Shown here in pieces: positions 53,155-62,252 of a stretch of DNA of 64,000 nucleotides. Positions within the stretch are counted from its first letter, which is position 1. Every line of letters begins with the position of its first letter. The position numbers and the translations under genes are program-made. The notes beneath the pieces were generated by a model. That model saw nothing but the letters and a program-made list of their open reading frames with translations, was not told the DNA's origin and made no database searches. The stretch comes from Streptomyces sp. NBC_00239 (GTDB lineage Bacteria; Actinomycetota; Actinomycetes; Streptomycetales; Streptomycetaceae), in the NCBI RefSeq assembly GCF_036194065.1, contig NZ_CP108095.1, forward strand, positions 4,464,001 through 4,528,000, in the 5' to 3' direction.

Positions 53155-53925
53155 TCAGACGGCCCTCTGCGCGGCCAGTTCCTTCGCCGCCTCGGTCAGA
53201 TCCTTCGCGGTGTCGATCGCCCGCCAGTAGGCCCCCTGGGGCAACGGGAAGCCGGCCAGGCGGCGTTCGCGGGCGAGCCGCGGGAACGTGGTGCGCTCGT
53301 GGTCACCGAGATCGGGCAGCAGCGACGCGAACTCCTCGGAGAACACGTACACACCGGCGTTGATCAGATAAGGCGACGGCGGGGACTCGATGAAGTCCAG
53401 GACGTGCCCGAACTCGTTGGTCTCCACGGCCCCCCAGGGGATCCGCGGCCGGGCCAGCGCCAGGGTCGCGGTCGCACCGCGCTCCTCGTGGAAGGCGGCC
53501 ATCTCGCGCAGCGAGAAGCGCGTCCAGATGTCGCCGTTCGTCGCGTACCAGGGGCGGTCGGGGTGCGGCAGGTGCGCGGCCGCGTACTTCAGGCCGCCGC
53601 CGCGGCCGAGCGGCTCGGTCTCGACGACGGTCGTGACGCGCAGCGGCAGGTCGGCCTTGGCCAGCCAGTCCTGGAGGACCTCGGCGAGGTGGCCGCAGGA
53701 GACGACGGCGTCGGTGACGCCCTCGGCCGCCAGCCAGGCCAGCTGGTGGCCGATGATCGGGACCCCGGTGCCGGGGATCTCCACCATCGGCTTCGGACGG
53801 TCGTCGGTGTACGGGCGCAGCCGCGAACCCTGGCCGCCCGCCAGGACCACGGCCTGGGTGGGGGCGGCCGGGAACGCGGCCGCGGGGTTTGCCGGAGCTG
53901 TCGAGGAGGGGTGGTCTGGCGTCAT
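53155..53925 (-). CDS. Sugar-phosphate nucleotidyltransferase
   Basis: A 256-residue NDP-sugar pyrophosphorylase (GT-A-like fold). The nucleotide loop is VVLAGGQGSRLRPYTDDRPK with its conserved Pro-Lys; ETEPLGRGGGLKYA and ATNGDIWTR (metal-binding Asp) follow. It would activate a hexose-1-phosphate with an NTP. The enzyme lacks a C-terminal left-handed helix domain, so it resembles RmlA- or mannose-1-phosphate-type short forms. The sugar and pathway are unknown, as no glycosyltransferase genes adjoin. A proline/alanine-rich N-terminus precedes the core. Confidence 0.9.
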   Translation of the reverse strand: MTPDHPSSTAPANPAAAFPAAPTQAVVLAGGQGSRLRPYTDDRPKPMVEIPGTGVPIIGHQLAWLAAEGVTDAVVSCGHLAEVLQDWLAKADLPLRVTTVVETEPLGRGGGLKYAAAHLPHPDRPWYATNGDIWTRFSLREMAAFHEERGATATLALARPRIPWGAVETNEFGHVLDFIESPPSPYLINAGVYVFSEEFASLLPDLGDHERTTFPRLARERRLAGFPLPQGAYWRAIDTAKDLTEAAKELAAQRAV

Positions 53926-53962
53926 GCACCGCAGCCTATGCGCGGTGCGCGGCGCGCGGCGG

Positions 53963-54376
53963 TCAGCCGAAGGAGGCCACCCCGGAGGCGAAGGCCGTGT
54001 CGCAGGCGGGCCGGGCGTACGTCTGGGCCTTCGTCGGCCCGTACAGGTCGGCGGCCGCGCGGCCGAGAGCCTTGGCGATCTGGCCGCAGTAGCCGGCCAG
54101 GGAGGGCCTGCGGTCGACCTCCTGCTGGAGGTGGGTCAGGACGACCCCGGGGTCCTTCTTCTCCTGGAGCTCGCCGAGCAGCTTGTCGCGCAGCAGCTCG
54201 TGCGGGGCGCGGACCTTGGCGGGTACGGACACGTCCTCGGCGGCTGCGGTGAGGACCTGGGACGAGGAGGTGTCGGCCCAGGGGACCATGGTGACCGCGA
54301 GGGTCCCGGAGAGCACCAGGACGACGGGCAGGACCAGGGCGAGCGATCGGCCGATACGGCGGGCAGTGTGGGTCAC
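53963..54376 (-). CDS. Small secreted or membrane-anchored hypothetical protein
   Basis: A 137-residue protein with a single hydrophobic N-terminal segment (IGRSLALVLPVVLVLSGTLAV) then an acidic/helical exported part with two cysteines (LAGYCGQIAKAL and ARPACDTAF) that could form a disulfide. GTG start at 54376. It lies 37 bases upstream of the nucleotidyltransferase gene on the same strand, so the two may be co-transcribed. The family is unknown to me. Confidence 0.8.
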   Translation of the reverse strand: MTHTARRIGRSLALVLPVVLVLSGTLAVTMVPWADTSSSQVLTAAAEDVSVPAKVRAPHELLRDKLLGELQEKKDPGVVLTHLQQEVDRRPSLAGYCGQIAKALGRAAADLYGPTKAQTYARPACDTAFASGVASFG

Positions 54377-54509
54377 GAGGGCGAGAGTAGCGCTCGGTGA
54401 AGATTTGGCGACATTTAGTCACCCTGTCGGGGGACGGTTCGACGTGGTTTTTCGAATGGGGTGTTGACGTACACCGCTCGAAATGACCGTTGTGCCGGGG
54501 TATTTGTCA

Positions 54510-54542
54510 CACTGGCCCCCTGCCGACGGCAGGGGGCCAGTG
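54510..54542. terminator. Terminator after msiK
   Basis: A perfect 15-base-pair stem (54510-54524 with 54528-54542) with loop GAC, 21 bases beyond the msiK stop codon. Confidence 0.9.
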
Positions 54543-54563
54543 CGTACTGCGGGCGGTACGGCG

Positions 54564-55652
<1,089 letters not shown>

Positions 55653-55710
55653 GGTGAATGAACCCCTTCTACCGGCAGGAACGTGCCGGACGATCCGAGT
55701 GGAAGGAAGA

Positions 55711-55736
55711 TGTTGTCTAGTCCACCAAGGTGGACT
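55711..55736. promoter_or_regulatory. Overlapping palindromes upstream of msiK (operator candidate)
   Basis: AGTCCACCAAGGTGGACT (55719-55736) is a perfect 18-base palindrome. Overlapping it, TGTTGTCTAGTCCACC (55711-55726) matches the DasR responsive element AGTGGTCTAGACCACT at 12 of 16 positions. DasR controls amino-sugar uptake in Streptomyces, a sensible input for msiK. Whether DasR or another GntR/LacI-type protein binds is an inference. Confidence 0.65.
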
Positions 55737-55909
55737 TCCCGGGCACGCTACCCGGCGATTCCGCTCCTGTCAGTAGCCCGGGGCCCGGATCTTCCTCACG
55801 CGGGCCGCTGCGGCGGGCGCGGCGGGAGTGGCAAAGTGCTTCGCTGCCCGCGGTGGCGGCTGTGTACAGTGAAGGCGGTCCGCGCGCCGTAGCCGGCGCG
55901 TGGCGATCT

Positions 55910-55984
55910 GCCTCCTTAGCTCAGTCCGGCCAGAGCAACGCACTTGTAATGCGTAGGTCGTCGGTTCGAATCCGACAGGGGGCC
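55910..55984 (+). tRNA. tRNA-Thr (anticodon TGT)
   Basis: A full cloverleaf can be drawn: acceptor GCCTCCT with AGGGGGC (one G-U pair), D stem GCTC/GAGC, anticodon stem ACGCA/TGCGT with loop CTTGTAA (anticodon TGT at 55945-55947), and T arm GTCGG-TTCGAAT-CCGAC. The base after the acceptor stem is C and no clean CCA is encoded. A canonical hairpin-plus-T5 terminator follows at 56035. Confidence 0.95.
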
Positions 55985-56034
55985 CAAATCCCAGCTCAGC
56001 GGCTCGTTGACTTGCGGGATTCGAACGAAGCGAA

Positions 56035-56065
56035 GGGCTCCGGGTGATCACCCGGAGCCCTTTTT
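56035..56065 (+). terminator. Rho-independent terminator downstream of tRNA-Thr
   Basis: A perfect 13-base-pair self-complementary hairpin (GGGCTCCGGGTGA with TCACCCGGAGCCC) followed by TTTTT. It is the only terminator in this window with a classical T-run. Confidence 0.92.
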
Positions 56066-56168
56066 GCGTGCCCGGGTCAGGTGGATCGGCGCCAGAGGGT
56101 GGGGTCCGGGCGGAAGCCGGTGGCGTGGATCAGGGCGCGGGCCCGGGTGTGCCGGCGGTCAGGTCGAC

Positions 56169-56582
56169 GTGCGTGAGGAGACGGCTGACGGGCGGATCGC
56201 CGGGGTGCTCGGGTTGGCGCCCGGCGCGGCCGTGTGGGTGCGCAGTCGGCGGTTCGTGTTGGACGGGAAGCCCGTGATGGTGGCGGTGTCGTGGCTGCCG
56301 GGGGAACTCGTCGCGGGGTCCGCGATCACTGAGGTCGATACCGGGCCTGGCGGTACGTACGCGCGGCTGGCGGAGCTGGGGGCGGCGCCCGTGCGGTTCC
56401 GGGAGGAGATCCGGTCCCGGATGCCGTCGGCGGATGAGGCCGGGCGGCTGGTGCTGGGGGTCGGGACGCCGGTGGTGGTGATCGTGCGGACGGCCTTCGC
56501 GGCGGACGGGCGGGTGGTCGAGGTGAACGAGATGACGCTGGACTCGGGGTCGTACGTCCTGGAGTACGACTTCGAGGCGTAG
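56169..56582 (+). pseudogene. GntR-family regulator remnant (UTRA domain only)
   Basis: The frame encodes a full UTRA ligand-binding domain: LGLAPGAAVWVRSRRFVLDG, then VSWLPGELV, DTGPGGTYARLAELG, RFREEIRSRMPSADEA and EVNEMTLDSGSYVLEYDF. The DNA-binding winged helix that should precede it is missing: upstream there is only the tRNA terminator and about 100 bases that do not encode GntR sequence. GTG at 56169 could start a 137-residue protein, so a free UTRA domain is possible, but a 5'-truncated gene is more likely. The deletion lies next to tRNA-Thr, a usual site of integration and excision. Confidence 0.75.
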
Positions 56583-56653
56583 GCCCCCGCCCCGGGACTC
56601 CTTCGCGGGCGCGTGTTAGCGTCCGCCGATCGAGATCGTATTTGGGGGAAACT

Positions 56654-58357
56654 TTGCGCAAGATGCTGGGTGCCGGGGTTGCGGCCGTGCTGCTCGCGAC
56701 CGGTGTGGCGGGGACGGCCGTCGCGGCCGGGGATCCGTCCTTCTACTTCGACCCCGTCACGGACAAGGTCGTGATGCCCGGCGAGGGCCGGGTGTGGCTG
56801 TCGCCGGCGAGCACGGGCGGGGAGACCGGTGAGGGGCCGGACGGTACGTACGTCTACGCGCTGAGCACCAGGGCGCTGACCGGTGGCACGTGGGCCGGTG
56901 GCGTGCCGAGCGGGTTCAAGGTCGATCCGACCGACGGGTGCAAGCCGAAGGCCGGGGTCGCCGGGATCTACCTGTGCGACGTCAAGGAGTGGAACAACCC
57001 GGGGCCCGAGATCTCGGCGGCGAGCACCACCGCGAACCTGGCGAAGGCCTACTACAGCCTCGTCTACGTGCCGCGCGGGGCCAGCGTCGACGCGGGCGTG
57101 AAGGAAGCGCAGACGGCCGGCTCCAAGCCGATCGGGCCGCGCCGGGCGCACGCGACCGTCACGGCGAAGACCAAGGCGCACGTCGCGCAGAACACCATGA
57201 CCCTGTCGACGCCGGCGCTGCCGGCCGGCGGCACCGTGGCGCACACGGTGAAGCTGCACGCGGTCGACAAGGGCAAGCTCCAGATGTACGTGACCGCGGC
57301 CCCGGGCTTCCGGAACTGGGACGAGGGCGAGCTCAAGGTCGAGGCCGACGGGGTGACCGCGAGCGCGGGCGCCGACGCGTTGGAGTGCGACCACTCGCTG
57401 GGCGAGGCCGGGGACATCCGCTGCACGGTCAAGAAGCCGGGCGACTACACGGTGACGTACAACCTGAAGGCCGGCGCGGCCGCGCCCGCTTGGCGGCTGC
57501 GGAACACCGCGACGTACGAGGTGTACGACTTCGGTACGGGCAACCCGGAGAAGGCGAGTGACTTCAACGTCGCGAGCCCCATCCCGGTGACCGAGCGCTT
57601 CCGGGTGGTGGGCCGGGCCGCGGACGGTGAGCTGTACGACTACCGGGGTACCGGCAAGGCGTCGAGGCCGTTCCAGTCGGTGGAGCTGGTCGGCTACAGC
57701 CTGAACTGGAACCAGTACTCGGCGCTGACCCGGCTGGGCCCGGTGACGGTGCAGAGCACGGGTCCGGGCGCGGTGGCGCGGGACAAGTCCGGGGTGCTGT
57801 GGTTCTACCGGATGGCCGGGCACGGCGGCATCTACAAGGACCGGCTGAAGGTCGGCGCGGGCTGGAACGCCTTCAACTCGCTGACCGGCGTGTCCGATCT
57901 GACCGGTGACAAGAAGGCCGACCTGCTGGCGCGGGACACCGCGGGCACGATGTGGCTGTACCAGGGAACGGGCAACCCGGCCGCTCCGTTCGGCGCGAAG
58001 GCGAAGGTCGGCGCGGGCTGGCACATCTACAACCAGCTGGTCGGCGGCACCGATGTGACCGGTGACGGCAAGGCGGACCTGATCGTGCGCGACGCGTCCG
58101 GTGTGCAGTGGCTGTACGCGGGCACGGGTGTGGCGGCGAAGCCGTTCGCGGTGCGTGCGCAGATCGGCACGGGCTGGCAGACGTACAACTCCGTGGTGGC
58201 GCCGGGTGATCTGAACTCGGACGGCAAGGCGGACCTGGTGGCGCGGGACGCTTCCGGTGCGCTCTGGTACTACCAGGGCACGGGTGCGGCGGCGAAGCCC
58301 TTCGCGGCGCGCGTGAAGGTCGGTTCGGGCTGGCAGAAGTACAACCTGCTGTTCTAG
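56654..58357 (+). CDS. Secreted FG-GAP/VCBS-repeat protein, tandem paralogue A
   Basis: A 567-residue exported protein. The signal peptide is LRKMLGAGVAAVLLATGVAG with a TTG start following GGGGGAA; ATG at 56663 is an alternative. Residues from about 30 to 310 form a domain of unknown type shared by the three neighbours (DGTYVYALSTRALTGGTW, SLVYVPRGASVDAGVKEAQ, STPALPAGGTVAHTVKLHA, NWDEGELKVEADGV). The rest is about five blades of roughly 54 residues, with calcium-loop-like words DVTGDGKADLIVRD and DLNSDGKADLVARD, each followed by WLYxGTG and KVGxGW. No cell-wall anchor is seen. It is probably an extracellular binding or enzyme-associated propeller. Confidence 0.88.
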   Translation: MRKMLGAGVAAVLLATGVAGTAVAAGDPSFYFDPVTDKVVMPGEGRVWLSPASTGGETGEGPDGTYVYALSTRALTGGTWAGGVPSGFKVDPTDGCKPKAGVAGIYLCDVKEWNNPGPEISAASTTANLAKAYYSLVYVPRGASVDAGVKEAQTAGSKPIGPRRAHATVTAKTKAHVAQNTMTLSTPALPAGGTVAHTVKLHAVDKGKLQMYVTAAPGFRNWDEGELKVEADGVTASAGADALECDHSLGEAGDIRCTVKKPGDYTVTYNLKAGAAAPAWRLRNTATYEVYDFGTGNPEKASDFNVASPIPVTERFRVVGRAADGELYDYRGTGKASRPFQSVELVGYSLNWNQYSALTRLGPVTVQSTGPGAVARDKSGVLWFYRMAGHGGIYKDRLKVGAGWNAFNSLTGVSDLTGDKKADLLARDTAGTMWLYQGTGNPAAPFGAKAKVGAGWHIYNQLVGGTDVTGDGKADLIVRDASGVQWLYAGTGVAAKPFAVRAQIGTGWQTYNSVVAPGDLNSDGKADLVARDASGALWYYQGTGAAAKPFAARVKVGSGWQKYNLLF

Positions 58358-58542
58358 TCCGGCTGTTCGCCCGCCTGTCGTCGAGGTGGGCGCAAAGTGC
58401 CTGGTTGGCGGCCTCCGTCCGTTGTGGGCGGGGGCCGTTACTCTGTAACAAAAGCCCGTGTTATACGGTCCGCGCACGTCATGAGGGGAACGTGACGTTG
58501 CAGCGGCAGCACTATGCCGCCTTCACGTGGTGGAGATGCGAC

Positions 58543-60270
58543 ATGCGTGGATTGATGGGGCGGGGCGCGGCGCGTCTCGGGGTGTTCGGGGGGACCGCGG
58601 CGCTGGTGGCCGCAGGTTCGGTGCCCGCGTTCGCCGCCGGGAGCGATGACTACGCGTTCACGTTCAAGGACCAGGTGGTGGCCCCGGGTGAGGGGTCGAT
58701 GGCCGTGCTGAGGCCCGACACGGTGGACGGGATGCCGGACGGCACGCTCGTGTTCGCCATGTCCAAGGCGCCGTTGACCGACGCGTCCTGGGCGCAGGGC
58801 GGTCTGCCGGCCGGGATGGCGGCGCGGATCGACGACACGTGTACGGCGTCGGCGACGGTCAAGGGCGTGTACATGTGCCCGACCGGCGAGGACACCGGGT
58901 TCGTGGGGCCGGCGGTGACCGCGGCGGCTTCGGTGAAGGACGATACGAAGCTGCACTACGGGGTGGCGTACGCGCCGCGCGGGTCGGACCTCAAGGCCGC
59001 GGTGAAGAAGGCGCAGCTGGCGCAGAGTTCACCGGTCAAGGGGCGGGTGGAGCCGCATTTCGTGCGGGTGCTGACGGCCGAGCACGCCAAGAAGAACAAG
59101 CTGACGCTGAAGTCCCCGGCGCTGCCGGCGGGTGGCACGGTCACCCAGTCGGTGACGGTGAAGGCGCTGGACTCGGGGCAGCTGCGGTTGGGCTTCCGTC
59201 GGGGTTCGGGCCAGCGGGAGTGGGATCCGGGCGAGCTGAAGGTGGAGCTGGTCTCGGTGACGCCGGGTGCCGGCGCCTCGAACTGCGAGTTCAGGGCGGG
59301 TGAGCTCGGTGGCTGGGAGGGCGTCACGTGTGATGTGACGGCGGCCGGTGGCAGGGACGTGACGGTCTCGTACACGCTGAAGGCGGACGCGACCGCGGCG
59401 GCGTGGCGGATCGCGGTGTCCGCGATGTACAACGTGTACGCGCCGGGCTGGGGTGAAGGCCCCGAGGCCGAGAGTGAGTTCGCCGTGAAGAGCGACATCC
59501 CGGTGACGGAGCGGCACACGCTGCTGGCCAGGGACAAGGCGGGCCAGTTGACGGCGTTCCGTGGCACCGGGAAGGCGCCGCAGGTGTTCGGCGAGGCCGA
59601 GTTCTACGGTGAGGAGTGGGCCAAGTACACGGCCGCGGCCAAGTTGTCGCCGGTGAAGGTGCAGATGGAGGGCGGCCCGGTGGTCGTCCGCGATGCGGCG
59701 GGCGTGCTCTGGAACTTCCCGCTGTTCGGGCAGTACGGCCTGTACGAGCCGGTGAAGGTCGGTGCGGGCTGGAACATCTACAAGTCGCTGACCGGTGTGG
59801 GCGATGTGACCGGTGACGGCAAGGCGGACCTGCTGGCGAAGGACGCGAACGGCACGCAGTGGCTGTACGCGGGCACCGGCAAGGCCAAGACGCCGTTCGA
59901 GGTGCGCAAGAAGGTGGGTGCGGGCTGGAACGCCTTCACCGACCTGACGGGTGCCGGTGACGTGAGCGGTGACGGCAGGGCGGACCTGCTGGCGCGGGAC
60001 GCGGCCGGCGCGATGTGGCTGTACGCGGGCACCGGCAAGGCCGCCGCTCCGTACGCGCCGCGGGTGCAGCTGGGTGCGGTGGCGGACTGGAAGGGCTACA
60101 CGGCCTTCAGTGCGCCCGGTGACCTGGACTCGGACCGCAAGGCGGACCTGGTGGCGCGGGACGCGGCCGGTGTGCTGTGGCTGCTGAAGGGTACGGGGGA
60201 CGCCTCGGCTCCGTACGCGAAGCGCGTCAAGATCGGCGGCGGCTGGAACAAGTACGGCTCGCTGCTCTGA
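58543..60270 (+). CDS. Secreted FG-GAP/VCBS-repeat protein, tandem paralogue B
   Basis: A 575-residue paralogue of the gene before it. Signal peptide from MRGLMGRGAARLGVF to about ALVAAGSVPAFA. The N-terminal domain repeats the pattern (DGTLVFAMSKAPLTDASW, YGVAYAPRGSDLKAAVKKAQ, SPALPAGGTVTQSVTVKAL, EWDPGELKVELVSV), and the C-terminal blades contain DVTGDGKADLLAKDANGTQW, DVSGDGRADLLARD and DLDSDRKADLVARD, where the last has lost one acidic loop residue. An upstream GTG (about 58492) after GAGGGGAAC would add 17 residues. The gap to gene A is 185 bases. Confidence 0.88.
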   Translation: MRGLMGRGAARLGVFGGTAALVAAGSVPAFAAGSDDYAFTFKDQVVAPGEGSMAVLRPDTVDGMPDGTLVFAMSKAPLTDASWAQGGLPAGMAARIDDTCTASATVKGVYMCPTGEDTGFVGPAVTAAASVKDDTKLHYGVAYAPRGSDLKAAVKKAQLAQSSPVKGRVEPHFVRVLTAEHAKKNKLTLKSPALPAGGTVTQSVTVKALDSGQLRLGFRRGSGQREWDPGELKVELVSVTPGAGASNCEFRAGELGGWEGVTCDVTAAGGRDVTVSYTLKADATAAAWRIAVSAMYNVYAPGWGEGPEAESEFAVKSDIPVTERHTLLARDKAGQLTAFRGTGKAPQVFGEAEFYGEEWAKYTAAAKLSPVKVQMEGGPVVVRDAAGVLWNFPLFGQYGLYEPVKVGAGWNIYKSLTGVGDVTGDGKADLLAKDANGTQWLYAGTGKAKTPFEVRKKVGAGWNAFTDLTGAGDVSGDGRADLLARDAAGAMWLYAGTGKAAAPYAPRVQLGAVADWKGYTAFSAPGDLDSDRKADLVARDAAGVLWLLKGTGDASAPYAKRVKIGGGWNKYGSLL

Positions 60271-60355
60271 GTCGCCTCGTCGGCTTCCGGCCGGGGTGAA
60301 GCGCCCGCCGTTCGTCAAGTCGTCGGCGGCGGCGCGGTAGTTGGATCAAGGTGGG

Positions 60356-60379
60356 AGCCCCGGCGGATGCGCCGGGGCT
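60356..60379 (+). terminator. Terminator between paralogues B and C
   Basis: A perfect 10-base-pair stem (AGCCCCGGCG with CGCCGGGGCT) with a 4-base loop, showing that gene C is probably transcribed on its own. Confidence 0.78.
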
Positions 60380-60430
60380 TCTCGCATGTACGTTGCAGCT
60401 CATCGTTGTCTTCACGGGGGAATTTCTTTG

Positions 60431-62164
60431 ATGCGCATACGTGGTTCGGTGGCGCTCGTCGGGTCGGTGGCGCTGCTCGCGTCCGGTGCTCTGGCGGGGG
60501 TCGCGGCGGCGGCGGGGTCGGCCTCGGCGGAGGAAGGTTTCGCCTTCCATCCGGCGGCCGACAGCACGATCAAGCCGGAGGAGTCGTCGTTCCTGGCGCC
60601 GCAGCCGACGCTGGCCAGTCCGGACGCGGAGGGCACGTTCGTCTACGCGCTCAGCCGTCGGGCGCTGACCGGCGGGGAGTGGACGGCCGGCGGGGTGCCG
60701 GCCGGGATGAAGGCGACGCTGTACAGCGGTGACCCGTGCAAGGCGCGGGCCGGGGTGGCGGGCGTGTACACCTGCTCGGCGAAGGGCCTGCGGTACGTGC
60801 CCGCGCCGGCGCTCGCGGCGACGGCGGGTGCCGTCCACGGTACGAAGCTGTACTACGGCGTGGCGTACGTGCCGCCGGGCGGCAGCGTCGCCGCGGGCAT
60901 CGCGGAGGCCCAGGCGGCGGGCGCGCGTCCGCAGGACGGCACGCACACGGCGGCCACGGTGACGGTCAAGACGCCGGCTCGGGTGGCGGAGAACAAGCTG
61001 AGCCTGTCGGTGCCGGGGGTGGCGGCCGGTGCCTCGGCGGCCCAGTCGGTCACCGTGCACGCGGTGGACAAGGCGCGGCTGAAGCTGTCGTTCGCCTCGT
61101 CGGCGGGCCAGCGGGTGTGGGAGTACGGCGAGCGGAACCTGGAGGTCGCGGACGTCGTGGCCGGGCCCTCGGCGCGCTGCCTGCCGGCGGACGTCTCGCC
61201 GGGGCTGGTGTGCGACATCCTGGCGCCGGGCGACGTCACCATCGGCTACACGCTGAAGGCGGGCGCGTCGATGAAGGCCTGGAAGGTGGACGCGAAGGCC
61301 GAGTACCAGGTCTGGACCTCGCCGATCAGCACCGGGAACCCGGCCGTGAAGGCCGCGTTCAAGGTGGCGAGCCCGTACCCGGTGTGGGACCGGCACCGGC
61401 TGTTCGGGCGTGAGAAGGACGGCGCGCTGACCCTCCTGGAGGGCACCGGCCGTGCTTCCGAGCCGTTCGCCTCGTACGCCGCGACGGCCGGCCGGGAGTG
61501 GGGTGCGTACGGTCTGGTGACGAAGCTGGCGCCGCTCACCGGGCGGGGCACGGGCGGCGGGATCGTGGCCCGGGACAAGGCGGGCGTGCTGTGGCACTAC
61601 GCGCCGAAGAACGACCTGTTCCCGCTGGACGGCCGTACCAAGGTCGGTGCGGGCTGGCAGATCTACGACGAGCTGGCCGGCGTCTCGGACGTGACCGGTG
61701 ACGGCCGGGCCGACCTGCTGGCGCGCGACAAGGGCGGGGTGCTGTGGCTGTACGCGGGCACCGGCAAGGCGTCGGCGCCGTTCGCGGTGCGCACGAGGAT
61801 CGGTGCGGGCTGGAAGGTCTTCAACGAGCTGACGGGCCTGGGCGATGTGACGGGTGACCGCAAGGCGGACCTGCTGGCGCGGGACGCGGCGGGGGCGCTG
61901 TGGCTGTACGCGGGCACGGGCGCGGCGGCCAAGCCGTTCGCGCCGCGGGTGCAGACGGACCTCGACGGGGCCGGGCTGCGGTCGCTGTCGGGTACGGGTG
62001 ACCTGACGGACGACGGCCGGGCGGACCTGGTCACCCAGGACACGGCCGGGGTGCTGTGGCTGCACGAGGGCACGGGCGATCCGTCCGCGCCGTTCGGGGC
62101 GCAGAGCCGCGTCGACCGCTGGTGGGACCAGAGCCGCATCGGGTCCTTCGACGTGCTGCTGTAG
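60431..62164 (+). CDS. Secreted FG-GAP/VCBS-repeat protein, tandem paralogue C
   Basis: A 577-residue third paralogue. Signal peptide MRIRGSVALVGSVALLASGA to about AAAAGSASA. The shared N-domain is present (EGTFVYALSRRALTGGEW, KARAGVAGVYTCSAKGL, YGVAYVPPGGSVAAGIAEAQ, YGERNLEVADVVA), then blades with DVTGDGRADLLARDKGGVLW, DVTGDRKADLLARDAAGALW and DLTDDGRADLVTQD. In the second of these the loop Gly-Lys is Arg-Lys, which weakens the expected calcium site. GGGGGAATT precedes the start. It ends before a palindrome and a strong terminator. Function is unknown. Confidence 0.88.
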   Translation: MRIRGSVALVGSVALLASGALAGVAAAAGSASAEEGFAFHPAADSTIKPEESSFLAPQPTLASPDAEGTFVYALSRRALTGGEWTAGGVPAGMKATLYSGDPCKARAGVAGVYTCSAKGLRYVPAPALAATAGAVHGTKLYYGVAYVPPGGSVAAGIAEAQAAGARPQDGTHTAATVTVKTPARVAENKLSLSVPGVAAGASAAQSVTVHAVDKARLKLSFASSAGQRVWEYGERNLEVADVVAGPSARCLPADVSPGLVCDILAPGDVTIGYTLKAGASMKAWKVDAKAEYQVWTSPISTGNPAVKAAFKVASPYPVWDRHRLFGREKDGALTLLEGTGRASEPFASYAATAGREWGAYGLVTKLAPLTGRGTGGGIVARDKAGVLWHYAPKNDLFPLDGRTKVGAGWQIYDELAGVSDVTGDGRADLLARDKGGVLWLYAGTGKASAPFAVRTRIGAGWKVFNELTGLGDVTGDRKADLLARDAAGALWLYAGTGAAAKPFAPRVQTDLDGAGLRSLSGTGDLTDDGRADLVTQDTAGVLWLHEGTGDPSAPFGAQSRVDRWWDQSRIGSFDVLL

Positions 62165-62171
62165 GACGTGC

Positions 62172-62231
62172 CGCGGTGACCGGTCACCGCGCTGACGGAG
62201 GGCCCCGCCGATTCGTTTCGGCGGGGCCCTC
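62172..62231. terminator. Palindrome and bidirectional terminator after paralogue C
   Basis: CGCGGTGACCGGTCACCGCG (62172-62191) is a perfect 20-base palindrome. Seven bases later a 13-base-pair stem (62198-62210 with 62219-62231) encloses ATTCGTTT. They lie between convergent genes, so the second is a clear terminator for both strands. Confidence 0.88.
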
Positions 62232-62252
62232 CTGCCGTGGGGCGGGTGCGGG

